A stretch of 8,830 nt of DNA from Candidatus Poseidoniaceae archaeon (GCA_030741455.1 JASLVI010000056.1:1-8830); one strand, 5' to 3'; shown: positions 1-5,787, counted from the stretch's first letter. The notes: generated from the sequence alone by a model not told the origin. Numbers and translations are program-made.

Positions 1-1
1 C

Positions 2-109
2 CATGTATCGTCGCTTTACGGACCAATTGATGGGGAGTATCCTCGCGCTTGGCGCTCCTTGATGCTCGGTAAGGCTCAAGGGCTTCCATCGATGACGGAC
101 CTTTGGTGA
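2..109 (+). CDS. C-terminal fragment of an unidentified protein (5' end outside the window)
   Basis: An open frame runs from the window edge to a TGA at 107-109 and encodes about 35 residues, ending in SMTDLW. It contains the segment YGPIDGEYPRAW. I do not recognise the family. The reason to believe it is context: its stop lies four bases before the GTG of thyA, and the bases around the stop (GGTGAG) can serve as the thyA ribosome-binding site. That is the usual arrangement for an upstream operon partner. The other plus-strand frames close early, at about 30 and 62. A minus-strand frame is also open over this short piece, so the call is tentative. Confidence 0.5.
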   Translation, partial: HVSSLYGPIDGEYPRAWRSLMLGKAQGLPSMTDLW

Positions 110-110
110 G
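105..110 (+). promoter_or_regulatory. Likely ribosome-binding site of thyA (GGTGAG)
   Basis: GGTGAG lies three bases before the GTG at 114 and overlaps the stop codon of the upstream frame. It supports the GTG as the true thyA start and suggests translational coupling to the upstream gene. The spacing is short for a Shine-Dalgarno site, so this is moderate evidence. Confidence 0.45.
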
Positions 111-113
111 CCT

Positions 114-908
114 GTGCAAGAGTATCTCAACCTCATGAAACACATTCTCGACAATGGCGTCGAAAAGGGTGACAGAACGGGCACAGGTACACTTTCTGTG
201 TTTGGCTATCAGATGCGTTTTGATCTCTCCGAAGGCTTCCCAATGGTGACGACAAAAAAACTGCATTTGCGCTCGATTGTTCACGAATTGTTGTGGTTCC
301 TCAAGGGTGATACGAACGTGAAGTACCTGCAAGAGAATGGTGTTCGAATCTGGAACGAGTGGGCTGATGAAAACGGGGATCTTGGCCCAGTCTATGGAAA
401 GCAATGGCGTAAATGGGAAGCCAAAGATGGGCGCATTATCGACCAAGTTGAACAAGCCATTGAACAGATTAAGAACAATCCAAACAGTCGACGTATCATC
501 GTTTCAGCTTGGAACGTTGGTGAACTTGATGAAATGGCCTTGATGCCTTGTCATGCCTTTTTCCAATTCCATGTTGCTGATGGTAAATTGAATTGCCAAC
601 TCTATCAGCGAAGTGCCGATGTATTCCTTGGCGTCCCGTTCAACATTGCATCCTATGCACTCTTGACGCATATGATGGCACAAGTGTGTGGACTTGAGGC
701 AGGAACATTCGTTCACACGCTTGGCGATGCACATCTCTACATGAATCACCTTGATCAAGCCAGAGAACAAATCAGTCGAGAGCCACTTCCACTTCCAACA
801 CTGAAACTTGACCCTTCCATCACCAACATCGATGACTTCACCTTTGAGAGCCTCGAAGTTGTTGGCTACGAACATCACCCTCACATCTCTGCCCCCATCT
901 CGGTTTGA
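114..908 (+). CDS. thyA: Thymidylate synthase (ThyA type)
   Basis: This enzyme methylates dUMP to dTMP in the cytosol, using 5,10-methylene-tetrahydrofolate and releasing dihydrofolate. The product has 264 residues, the same length as the E. coli enzyme, and matches it almost without gaps. Visible key residues are Arg21 in DRTGTGT, the Arg126-Arg127 phosphate pair in SRRIIVSAWN, the nucleophile Cys146 in PCHAFFQF, and Arg166-Ser167 and Asp169 in YQRSADVFLG. Asn177 in PFNIASYALL and His207/Tyr209 in GDAHLY are also present. The start is GTG, chosen because MQEYL aligns with the family N-terminus and GGTGAG lies just upstream. The next gene is dihydrofolate reductase, which recycles the dihydrofolate made here. 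The close similarity to bacterial ThyA suggests an old transfer from bacteria, which is an inference. Confidence 0.98.
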   Translation: MQEYLNLMKHILDNGVEKGDRTGTGTLSVFGYQMRFDLSEGFPMVTTKKLHLRSIVHELLWFLKGDTNVKYLQENGVRIWNEWADENGDLGPVYGKQWRKWEAKDGRIIDQVEQAIEQIKNNPNSRRIIVSAWNVGELDEMALMPCHAFFQFHVADGKLNCQLYQRSADVFLGVPFNIASYALLTHMMAQVCGLEAGTFVHTLGDAHLYMNHLDQAREQISREPLPLPTLKLDPSITNIDDFTFESLEVVGYEHHPHISAPISV

Positions 909-913
909 TCTGC

Positions 914-1420
914 ATGCAACTGAAAATGATCCTCGCCATGGATTTGGATGGATGCATTGGCAAGGAGAACGGTTTACCATGGCGTCTACGTTCCGATATG
1001 CTTCGCTTCAAGCGACTAACAATGGGTCAAGGAAACAGTGCAGTTCTGATGGGACGAACAACATGGGAAACCATTCCTGAAATGTATCGACCACTTGTTG
1101 ATCGCATTAACATCGTTGTTACTCGCAACCAAGATTATCAACTCGATAATGCTGGAATCGTTCATTCTATAGAGGAGGGAATCCAATTCGCAACCGACAA
1201 GAATTGTGATGAATGTTGGATTATCGGTGGTGCAAATGTCTACGAACAATGTCGAGACATGGTTGAAGAGATTCATCTCACATCGGTTGAAACATCCAAT
1301 TCTGGTGATGTCAAAGTTGGTTTATTTGGAGATGAATGGAATCGAGAAGTGATTGAATCGACACCACAAAGCAGTGACAATGAGCATCCAACAACATATA
1401 TGATTCTTCGAAAATCATGA
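914..1420 (+). CDS. folA: Dihydrofolate reductase
   Basis: The enzyme reduces dihydrofolate to tetrahydrofolate with NADPH, closing the cycle opened by thymidylate synthase immediately upstream. Counted from the ATG at 914, the product has 168 residues. It shows the DHFR landmarks in order: MILAMDLDGCIGKENGLPW (5-23), the catalytic acid Asp28 in RSDMLRFKRLT, the NADPH-binding GRTTW (47-51), and IIGGANVYEQ (103-112). The C-terminal part ends in TYMILRKS. I chose ATG 914 because it completes the first beta strand of the fold. A TTG at 905, overlapping the thyA stop, and an ATG at 926 are alternatives, and none has a convincing Shine-Dalgarno site. The gap to thyA is five bases, so the two are almost certainly cotranscribed. 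The stop overlaps the stop of the convergent MazG-like gene in TCATGA. Confidence 0.96.
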   Translation: MQLKMILAMDLDGCIGKENGLPWRLRSDMLRFKRLTMGQGNSAVLMGRTTWETIPEMYRPLVDRINIVVTRNQDYQLDNAGIVHSIEEGIQFATDKNCDECWIIGGANVYEQCRDMVEEIHLTSVETSNSGDVKVGLFGDEWNREVIESTPQSSDNEHPTTYMILRKS

Positions 1421-1783
1421 ATCTGTATACTCAGTGACACGAATCCCAAGTCGGCCCTTGCGGGCAGGACGTTGCATGATTTTGTCGACTTTTGCTTCAA
1501 AGGATTCTTTGAGATCGATGTTCATAGCGAGTGAATGACCCATCAGAAGAATCAGAACATCAGCCATCTCTTCAGCGACTTCTTCAATCGGTTTGTTCTT
1601 GGTGATTGCAGCAGCAAGTTCACCCAACTCTTCAACGGTCAGGGCGATTCTGTAACCCATATCATGACCATTGTTTCCTGCAAAGTCGTGCTTATGGTGA
1701 AAAGCTGCAACGCGTTTCATCATTCCGGTCCAGACGTCTTCGTCTTCTGATGCAAGCCAAGATTCAACAGAGAATGGTTCCAT
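1415..1783 (-). CDS. MazG-like nucleoside triphosphate pyrophosphohydrolase
   Basis: This is a small all-alpha NTP pyrophosphohydrolase. The family hydrolyses (d)NTPs to NMP and pyrophosphate, often removing damaged or surplus nucleotides. The 122-residue product carries the Mg-binding motif EExxE-(16)-ExxD: Glu51, Glu52 and Glu55 in VEELGELAAAI, then Glu72 and Asp75 in EEMADVLILL. The following MNIDLKESFEAKVDKI helix is typical of single-domain MazG proteins. Substrate preference cannot be read from the sequence. The ATG at 1783 has no obvious Shine-Dalgarno site, but it lies 28 bases after the phosphorylase stop, so the two probably share a transcript. Its position tail-to-tail with thyA-folA fits a nucleotide-pool role (inference). 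The C-terminus RKGRLGIRVTEYTDS lies beyond the motif region and is unassigned. Confidence 0.88.
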   Translation of the reverse strand: MEPFSVESWLASEDEDVWTGMMKRVAAFHHKHDFAGNNGHDMGYRIALTVEELGELAAAITKNKPIEEVAEEMADVLILLMGHSLAMNIDLKESFEAKVDKIMQRPARKGRLGIRVTEYTDS

Positions 1784-1811
1784 AAGTGATGGTTTTCTTG
1801 AACGCTCTAAA

Positions 1812-2597
1812 TCATTGTGTTAACAATGAAATGATGCACGACCAGACTGGCCCGAGGCGACGATTGGCTTCTGCTGAAACGGCTTCATGGTTCAAATCTG
1901 CACTTGCATCACCCGGTTCTTTACCAGCAGCCCAGTTTGATCCGATGAGTAGAGCGGCGTAGGGCAACTTCACTTCACGGCAGAGTTTTGCTTCTCGTGG
2001 CATCGTCATGCCGACGACATGCCCACCGAGTTTCTCAATTGCAAGAACCTCTGCAGCTGTTTCAAATTGTGGACCTTGGGCTAACCAGTAGGTGAAGAAG
2101 AGCGATTCATCTGTCAAGTTCTGTTCCGTTCTCAAGATGGTTTCCAATGAGGCATTCATATCAGGATCGAATGGAACTGTCACCGAAGTGAATTCGGCTT
2201 CATCATCATGGAAGGTCGTGGTTTGTCCAGTAAAATCGATGTATTGGTTTGCAAGTCCTACGCGACCTGGAGGGAACGATTCAACGATGCAGCCAACAGA
2301 ACAAACAGAAAGTACAGCATCCATATCAGCATGCTTCAAGGCCCAAACGTTGGCATGATGATTGATATTGTGTGGAGGCTTGTTGGGCTTTCCAGCATTG
2401 TGATGTCGTTGAAGGAAGACGAGTGTCTTCTCTTCTGAACCATGTTGTAAGTGGAACGATTTCAGCGGAACGTTGCCATATGGCGTCTCAACTTCAAACG
2501 AATCTGTACTGAGAACTTCGATCCCTGCATCTGCGAATGGCTGGCCTGTGGCCATATTGAGAAGACCCGTACCGCCGATGATTGCAAGACGCTGCAT
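1812..2597 (-). CDS. Purine nucleoside phosphorylase family 2: 5'-methylthioinosine or 5'-methylthioadenosine phosphorylase
   Basis: The enzyme splits a purine (methylthio)nucleoside with phosphate, releasing the base and (methylthio)ribose 1-phosphate. This is a step of methylthioadenosine and purine salvage. The 261-residue product has IIGGTGL near the N-terminus for phosphate, QRHHNAGKPNKPPHNINHHA (the family signature with Arg-His), and YWLAQGPQFETAAEV. GGHVVGMTMPREAKL is the ribose-side methionine region. Near the C-terminus GSNWAAGKE puts Asn221 (counted from the ATG at 2597) where classical MTA phosphorylases have Asp in TDYD. Asn with an NxAAG motif is typical of enzymes acting on 6-oxopurines, so methylthioinosine or inosine/guanosine is the more likely substrate (inference). 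The ATG at 2597 is preferred over a GTG at 2603 because a GAGGGG site overlaps that GTG and sits five bases before the ATG. It lies between S3Ae and MazG-like genes on the same strand. Confidence 0.9.
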   Translation of the reverse strand: MQRLAIIGGTGLLNMATGQPFADAGIEVLSTDSFEVETPYGNVPLKSFHLQHGSEEKTLVFLQRHHNAGKPNKPPHNINHHANVWALKHADMDAVLSVCSVGCIVESFPPGRVGLANQYIDFTGQTTTFHDDEAEFTSVTVPFDPDMNASLETILRTEQNLTDESLFFTYWLAQGPQFETAAEVLAIEKLGGHVVGMTMPREAKLCREVKLPYAALLIGSNWAAGKEPGDASADLNHEAVSAEANRRLGPVWSCIISLLTQ

Positions 2598-2602
2598 AAA
2601 CA

Positions 2603-2608
2603 CCCCTC
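2603..2608 (-). promoter_or_regulatory. Shine-Dalgarno site GAGGGG of the phosphorylase gene
   Basis: On the minus strand GAGGGG is followed by TGTTT and then the ATG at 2597. It is the strongest ribosome-binding site in the window. It decides the start codon, because a GTG at 2603 overlaps it. An independent site is expected for an internal operon gene that begins 40 bases after the S3Ae stop. Confidence 0.65.
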
Positions 2609-2637
2609 TTCGTCAAGGGTTGTCAAATGTTCGCTGA

Positions 2638-3612
2638 TTACTCTTGCAAGCGCTCAATAAGTTCGGCCTTCTTCCCAGAGACAGGTTTGCCTGCCGCCTT
2701 GAGAAGTTCTTTGAGTTCTGCAACGGTCATTGAACCGTAGTCAACATCGTCAGAGGATGCTTCTTCAGCAGGTGCCTCTTCTTCAGTGGCCTCTTCTTCC
2801 GCAGGTGCTTCTTCAGCCTCTGCAACTTCTTCAACAACGTCGTCTTCAGCCTCTTCGGCTTCGTCAGCATCGTCGCCACCTTCTTCTTCAGCCATTGCTT
2901 CAGCGAGAGCTGCAGCCTTCTTGGCCTTGATTTCGGCTTCCTTTCGTGCTTCTTCAGCATGAATCTCATCGAGTGTTGGTCCTTGTTCCATCTGAACACC
3001 CTCTTGCAAGAGTTGGCTCTTACGGATGACGACGGATCGGCACGGATAGATGCTCTTGATTTGGTTTTGAATTTCACCTTCAAGCGAGCCATCGAGCATA
3101 GCAACTTGAAGACCGTCATAAGTGGTCTTTGCAACGAAACCACGCAGAACATCACGTGTCTTTGCACGGATGGATTGCTTAACTGAGGTTTGAACACGCT
3201 TCTGTGTGACGATCAATGGCTTGATTCGAACAAGGTAACCGTCTTCGGTAACAACATCGATGACGTCGTCGATCTTACCACGATATCGTCGAATTTGTCG
3301 TCGAATGTGGTTGGTTTGGTGGTGATGTCCGATGAATGTGGTCAATGCGTCTTGTCCAACAGTTTCCGAAACTCGGAAACGGAGCATGACATGCATCTTG
3401 GTGAAGTCACCGTTGAATTCTTGCTGGGTCATTTCGTAGATACGTCCCATGATGTGTTCGTCTGACTCACCGATGGTCTCACCAATGTTTTGGTAATTCC
3501 ATGGGTGTCGAGGCGCTCGAATAGTGTACCAACGCTTGGTCTTCCACTTGTCTCTCTGCTTACGGGCTGCTGCTCGCGCTTTTGCGCTAATCTTCTTTGC
3601 CATGTCACTCAT
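2638..3612 (-). CDS. rps3ae: 30S ribosomal protein S3Ae with acidic linker and C-terminal SAP domain
   Basis: S3Ae (eukaryotic eS1) is a small-subunit protein of archaea and eukaryotes near the mRNA exit. Residues about 20-205 are the S3Ae core, with DKWKTKRWYTIRAP, YQNIGETIGES, GRIYEMTQQEFNGDF, RRYRGKIDDVIDVVTEDGY and SIYPCRSVVIRKSQLL. Core-only S3Ae proteins are roughly 200 residues; this one has 324. Residues about 215-292 form an Ala/Glu-rich linker that is charged and helical at first (EEARKEAEIKAKKAAALAEA) and then very acidic. Residues 294-324 match the SAP motif (MTVAELKELLKAAGKPVSGK, then KAELIERLQE), a helix-extension-helix nucleic-acid-binding module. The start is ATG 3612. An ATG at 3603 gives the more usual MAKK N-terminus and cannot be excluded, and neither has a good Shine-Dalgarno site. 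It is first in a run with the phosphorylase and MazG-like genes and has a structured leader. Confidence 0.95.
   Translation of the reverse strand: MSDMAKKISAKARAAARKQRDKWKTKRWYTIRAPRHPWNYQNIGETIGESDEHIMGRIYEMTQQEFNGDFTKMHVMLRFRVSETVGQDALTTFIGHHHQTNHIRRQIRRYRGKIDDVIDVVTEDGYLVRIKPLIVTQKRVQTSVKQSIRAKTRDVLRGFVAKTTYDGLQVAMLDGSLEGEIQNQIKSIYPCRSVVIRKSQLLQEGVQMEQGPTLDEIHAEEARKEAEIKAKKAAALAEAMAEEEGGDDADEAEEAEDDVVEEVAEAEEAPAEEEATEEEAPAEEASSDDVDYGSMTVAELKELLKAAGKPVSGKKAELIERLQE
2641..2733 (-). other. SAP domain coding segment at the 3' end of rps3ae
   Basis: The last 31 codons encode SMTVAELKELLKAAGKPVSG followed by KKAELIERLQE. This fits the SAP consensus: a first helix with Leu spacing, then the G-x-P-x-S-G-x-K-x-x-L turn, then a second helix ending in Glu-Arg-Leu. 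SAP modules bind DNA or RNA in other proteins. It is in frame with S3Ae, with no stop or frameshift between. Confidence 0.9.
2737..2926 (-). repeat. Low-complexity acidic linker coding region (GAA/GAG/GCN-rich)
   Basis: On the plus strand the segment is made of recurring TCTTC, CTTCTTCAGC and GCAGGTGC words. On the coding strand these give imperfect EEAPAEE and EEEA units. It encodes roughly S3Ae residues 229-292. The repeat keeps the reading frame and gives large spurious frames on both strands, including a glutamine-rich one. Such a tract can change length by slippage, so strain variation is expected here (inference). Confidence 0.75.
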
Positions 3613-3616
3613 CTCG

Positions 3617-3643
3617 GAGGGTATCTTGAGGGGGCTACCCCTC
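3617..3643 (-). promoter_or_regulatory. Leader hairpin region of rps3ae with two competing structures
   Basis: On the minus strand, just before the S3Ae start, GAGGGG-TAGC-CCCCTC (3643 to 3628) is a perfect six-pair stem with a four-base loop. The same 5' arm, GAGGGGTA (3643-3636), can instead pair with TACCCTC (3623-3617) over seven pairs with one bulged G. The two foldings exclude each other, and the second ends five bases from the ATG. A weak TATA-like CAAATA near 3669-3674 would place a transcript start just ahead of the hairpin. Function as a control element is an inference. Confidence 0.45.
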
Positions 3644-3736
3644 TAGCATTCCACCGACATACATCACCTATTTGAAGCAACTTGATGGAAAAGAAGAGCG
3701 GTAAACCTCATGACCCCCACGTGACAACGCCCTCAT

Positions 3737-4147
3737 ATGGGCATTCTTCACGTTCATGCAGCCGCTACTGCGCATGAATTGCAAGACATCCATTTGATCA
3801 CCGAAGCCCTTGAATGGTTCACAGAAAGCGAATGGGATGTCGATATGACGACATCGTATCACGGACCAAAAGTCGCTATGCTTTCGACGCAGATCAAGAA
3901 GAACAAGAAGATTGAAGCTTTTCTCGAGAAACTACAGCCGCATCATCCAACGATACTCTCAGAACTGGATAAACGAATGGATGAGAACAATGTGATTCAT
4001 CTACGTTTCAGCCTCGAATCAGTGATTGGGCAGCAGGTTGAATTGGTTCAATCAGACATCAAAGGACCTATCATCAAAGTCCGTATCAAGTTAGCAGTCT
4101 ATCCAGGCCAGGAGGTTGATTCGATTGCAACTGATATTTTCGGTTAG
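3737..4147 (+). CDS. COG1325 / DUF54 family RNA-binding protein (predicted exosome-associated)
   Basis: The 136-residue product matches the archaeal RNA-binding family related in fold to ribosomal protein L5, often described as a predicted exosome subunit. The visible pattern is HVHAAATAHELQDIHLITEA, then YHGPKVAMLSTQIKKNKKIE and FLEKL, a variable middle (LDKRMDENNVIHLRFS), and KVRIKLAVYPG near the end. The YHGPKV segment replaces the more common GHHGNPI. The exact biochemical role of this family is not established; a link to RNA processing comes from gene neighbourhoods in other archaea. An in-frame stop at 3722-3724 limits the start to ATG 3737. No Shine-Dalgarno site is seen, so the transcript may be leaderless. 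It is divergent from rps3ae, and the ferredoxin gene follows 41 bases after its stop. Confidence 0.85.
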   Translation: MGILHVHAAATAHELQDIHLITEALEWFTESEWDVDMTTSYHGPKVAMLSTQIKKNKKIEAFLEKLQPHHPTILSELDKRMDENNVIHLRFSLESVIGQQVELVQSDIKGPIIKVRIKLAVYPGQEVDSIATDIFG

Positions 4148-4188
4148 CCTAAACTGAGAATGGTAGAAAAAAAGGATTCAAGTAGTTG

Positions 4189-4482
4189 ATGACGATACCC
4201 ACCACTATGACTCACGTCGTCACATCAGCATGCGTTGACCATAAGTACCAAGATTGCGTCGCAGTTTGTCCTGTTGAAGCATTCCGAGAAATGGACACAT
4301 ACCTCATCATCGACCCAGACGAATGCATCGATTGCGGCGCTTGTGTCCCAGAGTGTCCTGTTGAAGCAATTTTTGCCGATACCGATGTCCCTGATGAAGA
4401 GGAAGAATGGATCGAAAGGAACGAGAACGAGGCTCCAGATGCTCAAATCGCTGAAGGCGACTCGCCTGTTCTTGGCTCATAA
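4189..4482 (+). CDS. 7Fe-type ferredoxin ([3Fe-4S][4Fe-4S])
   Basis: This is a soluble low-potential electron carrier of 97 residues (from ATG 4189). The first half-motif is Cys15-x7-Cys23-x3-Cys27-Pro in ACVDHKYQDCVAVCP. The second is Cys46-x2-Cys49-x2-Cys52-x3-Cys56-Pro in ECIDCGACVPECP. Compared with Azotobacter ferredoxin I, the seven cluster ligands are kept. The position of free Cys11 is His (CVDHKYQDC) and that of free Cys24 is Ala. The first cluster is therefore expected to stay [3Fe-4S]. The tail (DVPDEEEEWIERNENEA onward) is acidic, as is common in this family. Starts are uncertain: a TTG at 4186, ATG 4189, or ATG 4207, which gives the family-like MTHVVTSACVD. An AAAGGA lies about 12 bases before 4189. 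The partner enzyme is not visible in the window. Confidence 0.93.
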   Translation: MTIPTTMTHVVTSACVDHKYQDCVAVCPVEAFREMDTYLIIDPDECIDCGACVPECPVEAIFADTDVPDEEEEWIERNENEAPDAQIAEGDSPVLGS

Positions 4483-4527
4483 ATCGAACATGGACCTTAA
4501 CCAACCTTCTTGAAGGGGTAAACCTCC

Positions 4528-4533
4528 GGAAGG
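4528..4533 (+). promoter_or_regulatory. Shine-Dalgarno-like site GGAAGG of pdxS
   Basis: GGAAGG lies ten bases before the ATG at 4544 and nearly touches an alternative TTG at 4535, so it supports the ATG. The 61-base gap before pdxS also holds an inverted repeat, CCTTC-TT-GAAGG (4505-4516). Its loop is too small for a convincing hairpin, and I assign no function to it. Confidence 0.5.
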
Positions 4534-4543
4534 ATTGATACTC

Positions 4544-5536
4544 ATGACACGTACTGATTTTACCCAACTTCGTCACGGAAGCGACCTGCTTAAGCGAGGC
4601 TTCGCTCGTATGCAACAAGGCGGCGTCATCATGGACGTCGTCGATGCTGAACAAGCGGCTATTGCAGAAGAAGCAGGGGCTGTTGCAGTCATGGCACTTG
4701 AGCGTGTACCTGCTGACATTCGCAAGGCGGGCGGCGTTGCTCGAATGAGCCATCCTGAGATGATTCAAGGCATTCTTGATTGTACATCCATTCCTGTCAT
4801 GGCGAAAGCCCGTATCGGTCACGAAGGCGAGGCTCGTATCCTCGAAGCAATGGGCGTAGACATGGTAGATGAGTCGGAAGTATTGACACCTGCAGATCCT
4901 TTCTTCCACATCAACAAGAAGGCCTACGAAATTCCATTCGTTTGTGGAGCGACAGAACTTGGTGAAGCCGTTCGACGTATTCACGAAGGAGCTGCAATGA
5001 TTCGAACTAAAGGTGAGGCCGGAACAGGAAATCTTGTCGCAGCAGTCACCCACTCGCGACTCATAACTCAAGAGATCAAACAAGTTCAGTCAATGGATGA
5101 TGCGCTTCTTGATGAGACTGCAGACATTATTTTGGAGCGATATCGAGTTCTTGCAGATACCTCAAAACTTCCAGGAACACACTTGGAAACGCCGTTTGGA
5201 ACCATCGATGATACGATGCGCTCCTCAATCCGTTCGGTTCTTGATGATGTCAAGGAATTGGGTCGACTTCCAGTTGTTACCTTCTCAGCAGGTGGCATCG
5301 CTACGCCTGCTGACGCATCACACATGATGCGAATGGGCATGGATGGAATCTTTGTTGGTTCAGGAATTTTCAAGTCCGACGACCCCCCGAATATGGCAGA
5401 TGCAATCGTTTTGGCAACAGCACATTACGATGATGCAAGCAAAGTTGCGGAAGCACAAGCGATGATCGAAGGAGACCCGATGAAGGGTGATGAACTCGAA
5501 ACACTTGAGATTCGGTTGGACCAACGCGGTTGGTAA
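4544..5536 (+). CDS. pdxS: Pyridoxal 5'-phosphate synthase, lyase subunit PdxS
   Basis: PdxS builds pyridoxal 5'-phosphate from ribose 5-phosphate, glyceraldehyde 3-phosphate and ammonia, the last supplied by the glutaminase PdxT. The 330-residue barrel shows RGFARMQQGGVIMDV with Asp31, ERVPADIRKAGGVARMSHP, the sugar-binding Lys88 in PVMAKARIGH, Asp109 in DMVDESEVL, Lys156 in IRTKGEAGTGN, and FVGSGIFKSDDP. Bacterial PdxS has about 294 residues. The extra length lies at about residues 183-222, between the QEIKQV helix and LPVVTFSAGG, where other archaeal PdxS proteins are also expanded. ATG 4544 is chosen for its GGAAGG site and because MTRTDF fits the family. No pdxT is seen in this window, so the partner must be elsewhere. 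The stop abuts the stop of the convergent 75-residue gene with no gap. Confidence 0.97.
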   Translation: MTRTDFTQLRHGSDLLKRGFARMQQGGVIMDVVDAEQAAIAEEAGAVAVMALERVPADIRKAGGVARMSHPEMIQGILDCTSIPVMAKARIGHEGEARILEAMGVDMVDESEVLTPADPFFHINKKAYEIPFVCGATELGEAVRRIHEGAAMIRTKGEAGTGNLVAAVTHSRLITQEIKQVQSMDDALLDETADIILERYRVLADTSKLPGTHLETPFGTIDDTMRSSIRSVLDDVKELGRLPVVTFSAGGIATPADASHMMRMGMDGIFVGSGIFKSDDPPNMADAIVLATAHYDDASKVAEAQAMIEGDPMKGDELETLEIRLDQRGW

Positions 5537-5764
5537 TCACTCCAGTGGTGTCTCGACACTTACATCGCCGAGCGTCCACTTGAGCGTCTTGATAACACCT
5601 TCAAGCGCTTTGAAATTACGTGCAGCGTCCTTCATACCCTCTCGGTCACCACGTTCTCGACAATCTTCAAAGAAGTCTTTCCACTTCTTCATCTTCTTCT
5701 CAGCACGACCGAGCATGGTCTCAATCTCTTCCCAGGTTCGGTCATAGGTTCGCTCTGCTGCCAT
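5537..5764 (-). CDS. Small helical charged protein of unknown function (75 residues)
   Basis: I do not recognise a family. The product starts MAAERTYDRTWEEIETML and is rich in Lys, Glu and Arg (AEKKMKKWKDFFEDCRERGD). The charge and spacing suggest two amphipathic helices, perhaps an antiparallel coiled coil, followed by a short tail ending SVETPLE. It has no signal peptide, membrane segment or metal motif, and a single Cys in FFEDCRERG. Support for it being real: it fills the space up to the pdxS stop exactly, has an ATG start, keeps a compact globular-like composition, and follows two genes on the same strand. A TATA-like CTAATACT lies about 25 bases before the ATG, so it may have its own leaderless transcript. 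Confidence 0.7.
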   Translation of the reverse strand: MAAERTYDRTWEEIETMLGRAEKKMKKWKDFFEDCRERGDREGMKDAARNFKALEGVIKTLKWTLGDVSVETPLE

Positions 5765-5787
5765 GACGGTGTTCTATCCCCGAGAGT

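Noticed and set aside
504..980. 158-codon minus-strand frame over thyA and folA
   Set aside because: It lies antisense to conserved catalytic regions of thymidylate synthase and DHFR and has Cys/Arg-rich shadow composition.
2602..2620. Possible hairpin hiding the Shine-Dalgarno site of the phosphorylase gene
   Set aside because: The arms (AAGGGT and ACCCCTCTT) pair only with a multi-base bulge, so the structure is too weak to claim.
2730..2930. Glutamine- and leucine-rich plus-strand frame
   Set aside because: It is the antisense reading of the GAA/GCN-rich linker repeat, not a polyglutamine protein.
2727..3197. Lys/Arg-rich 156-codon frame inside rps3ae on the same strand
   Set aside because: It is the shifted frame of the low-complexity acidic linker; the S3Ae frame continues cleanly into the SAP motif.
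4166..4173. A-rich run before the ferredoxin gene as a terminator
   Set aside because: It would be a T-run only on the minus strand, where no gene ends; on the plus strand it has no terminator meaning.
4505..4516. Inverted repeat CCTTC-TT-GAAGG before pdxS as a riboswitch or terminator
   Set aside because: The stem is short, the loop is two bases, there is no T-run, and no known riboswitch core is visible.
4307..5083. 258-codon open frame on the minus strand over the ferredoxin and pdxS
   Set aside because: It lies antisense to two strongly supported genes and its product is low-quality Ser/Cys/Arg-rich sequence with no family features.
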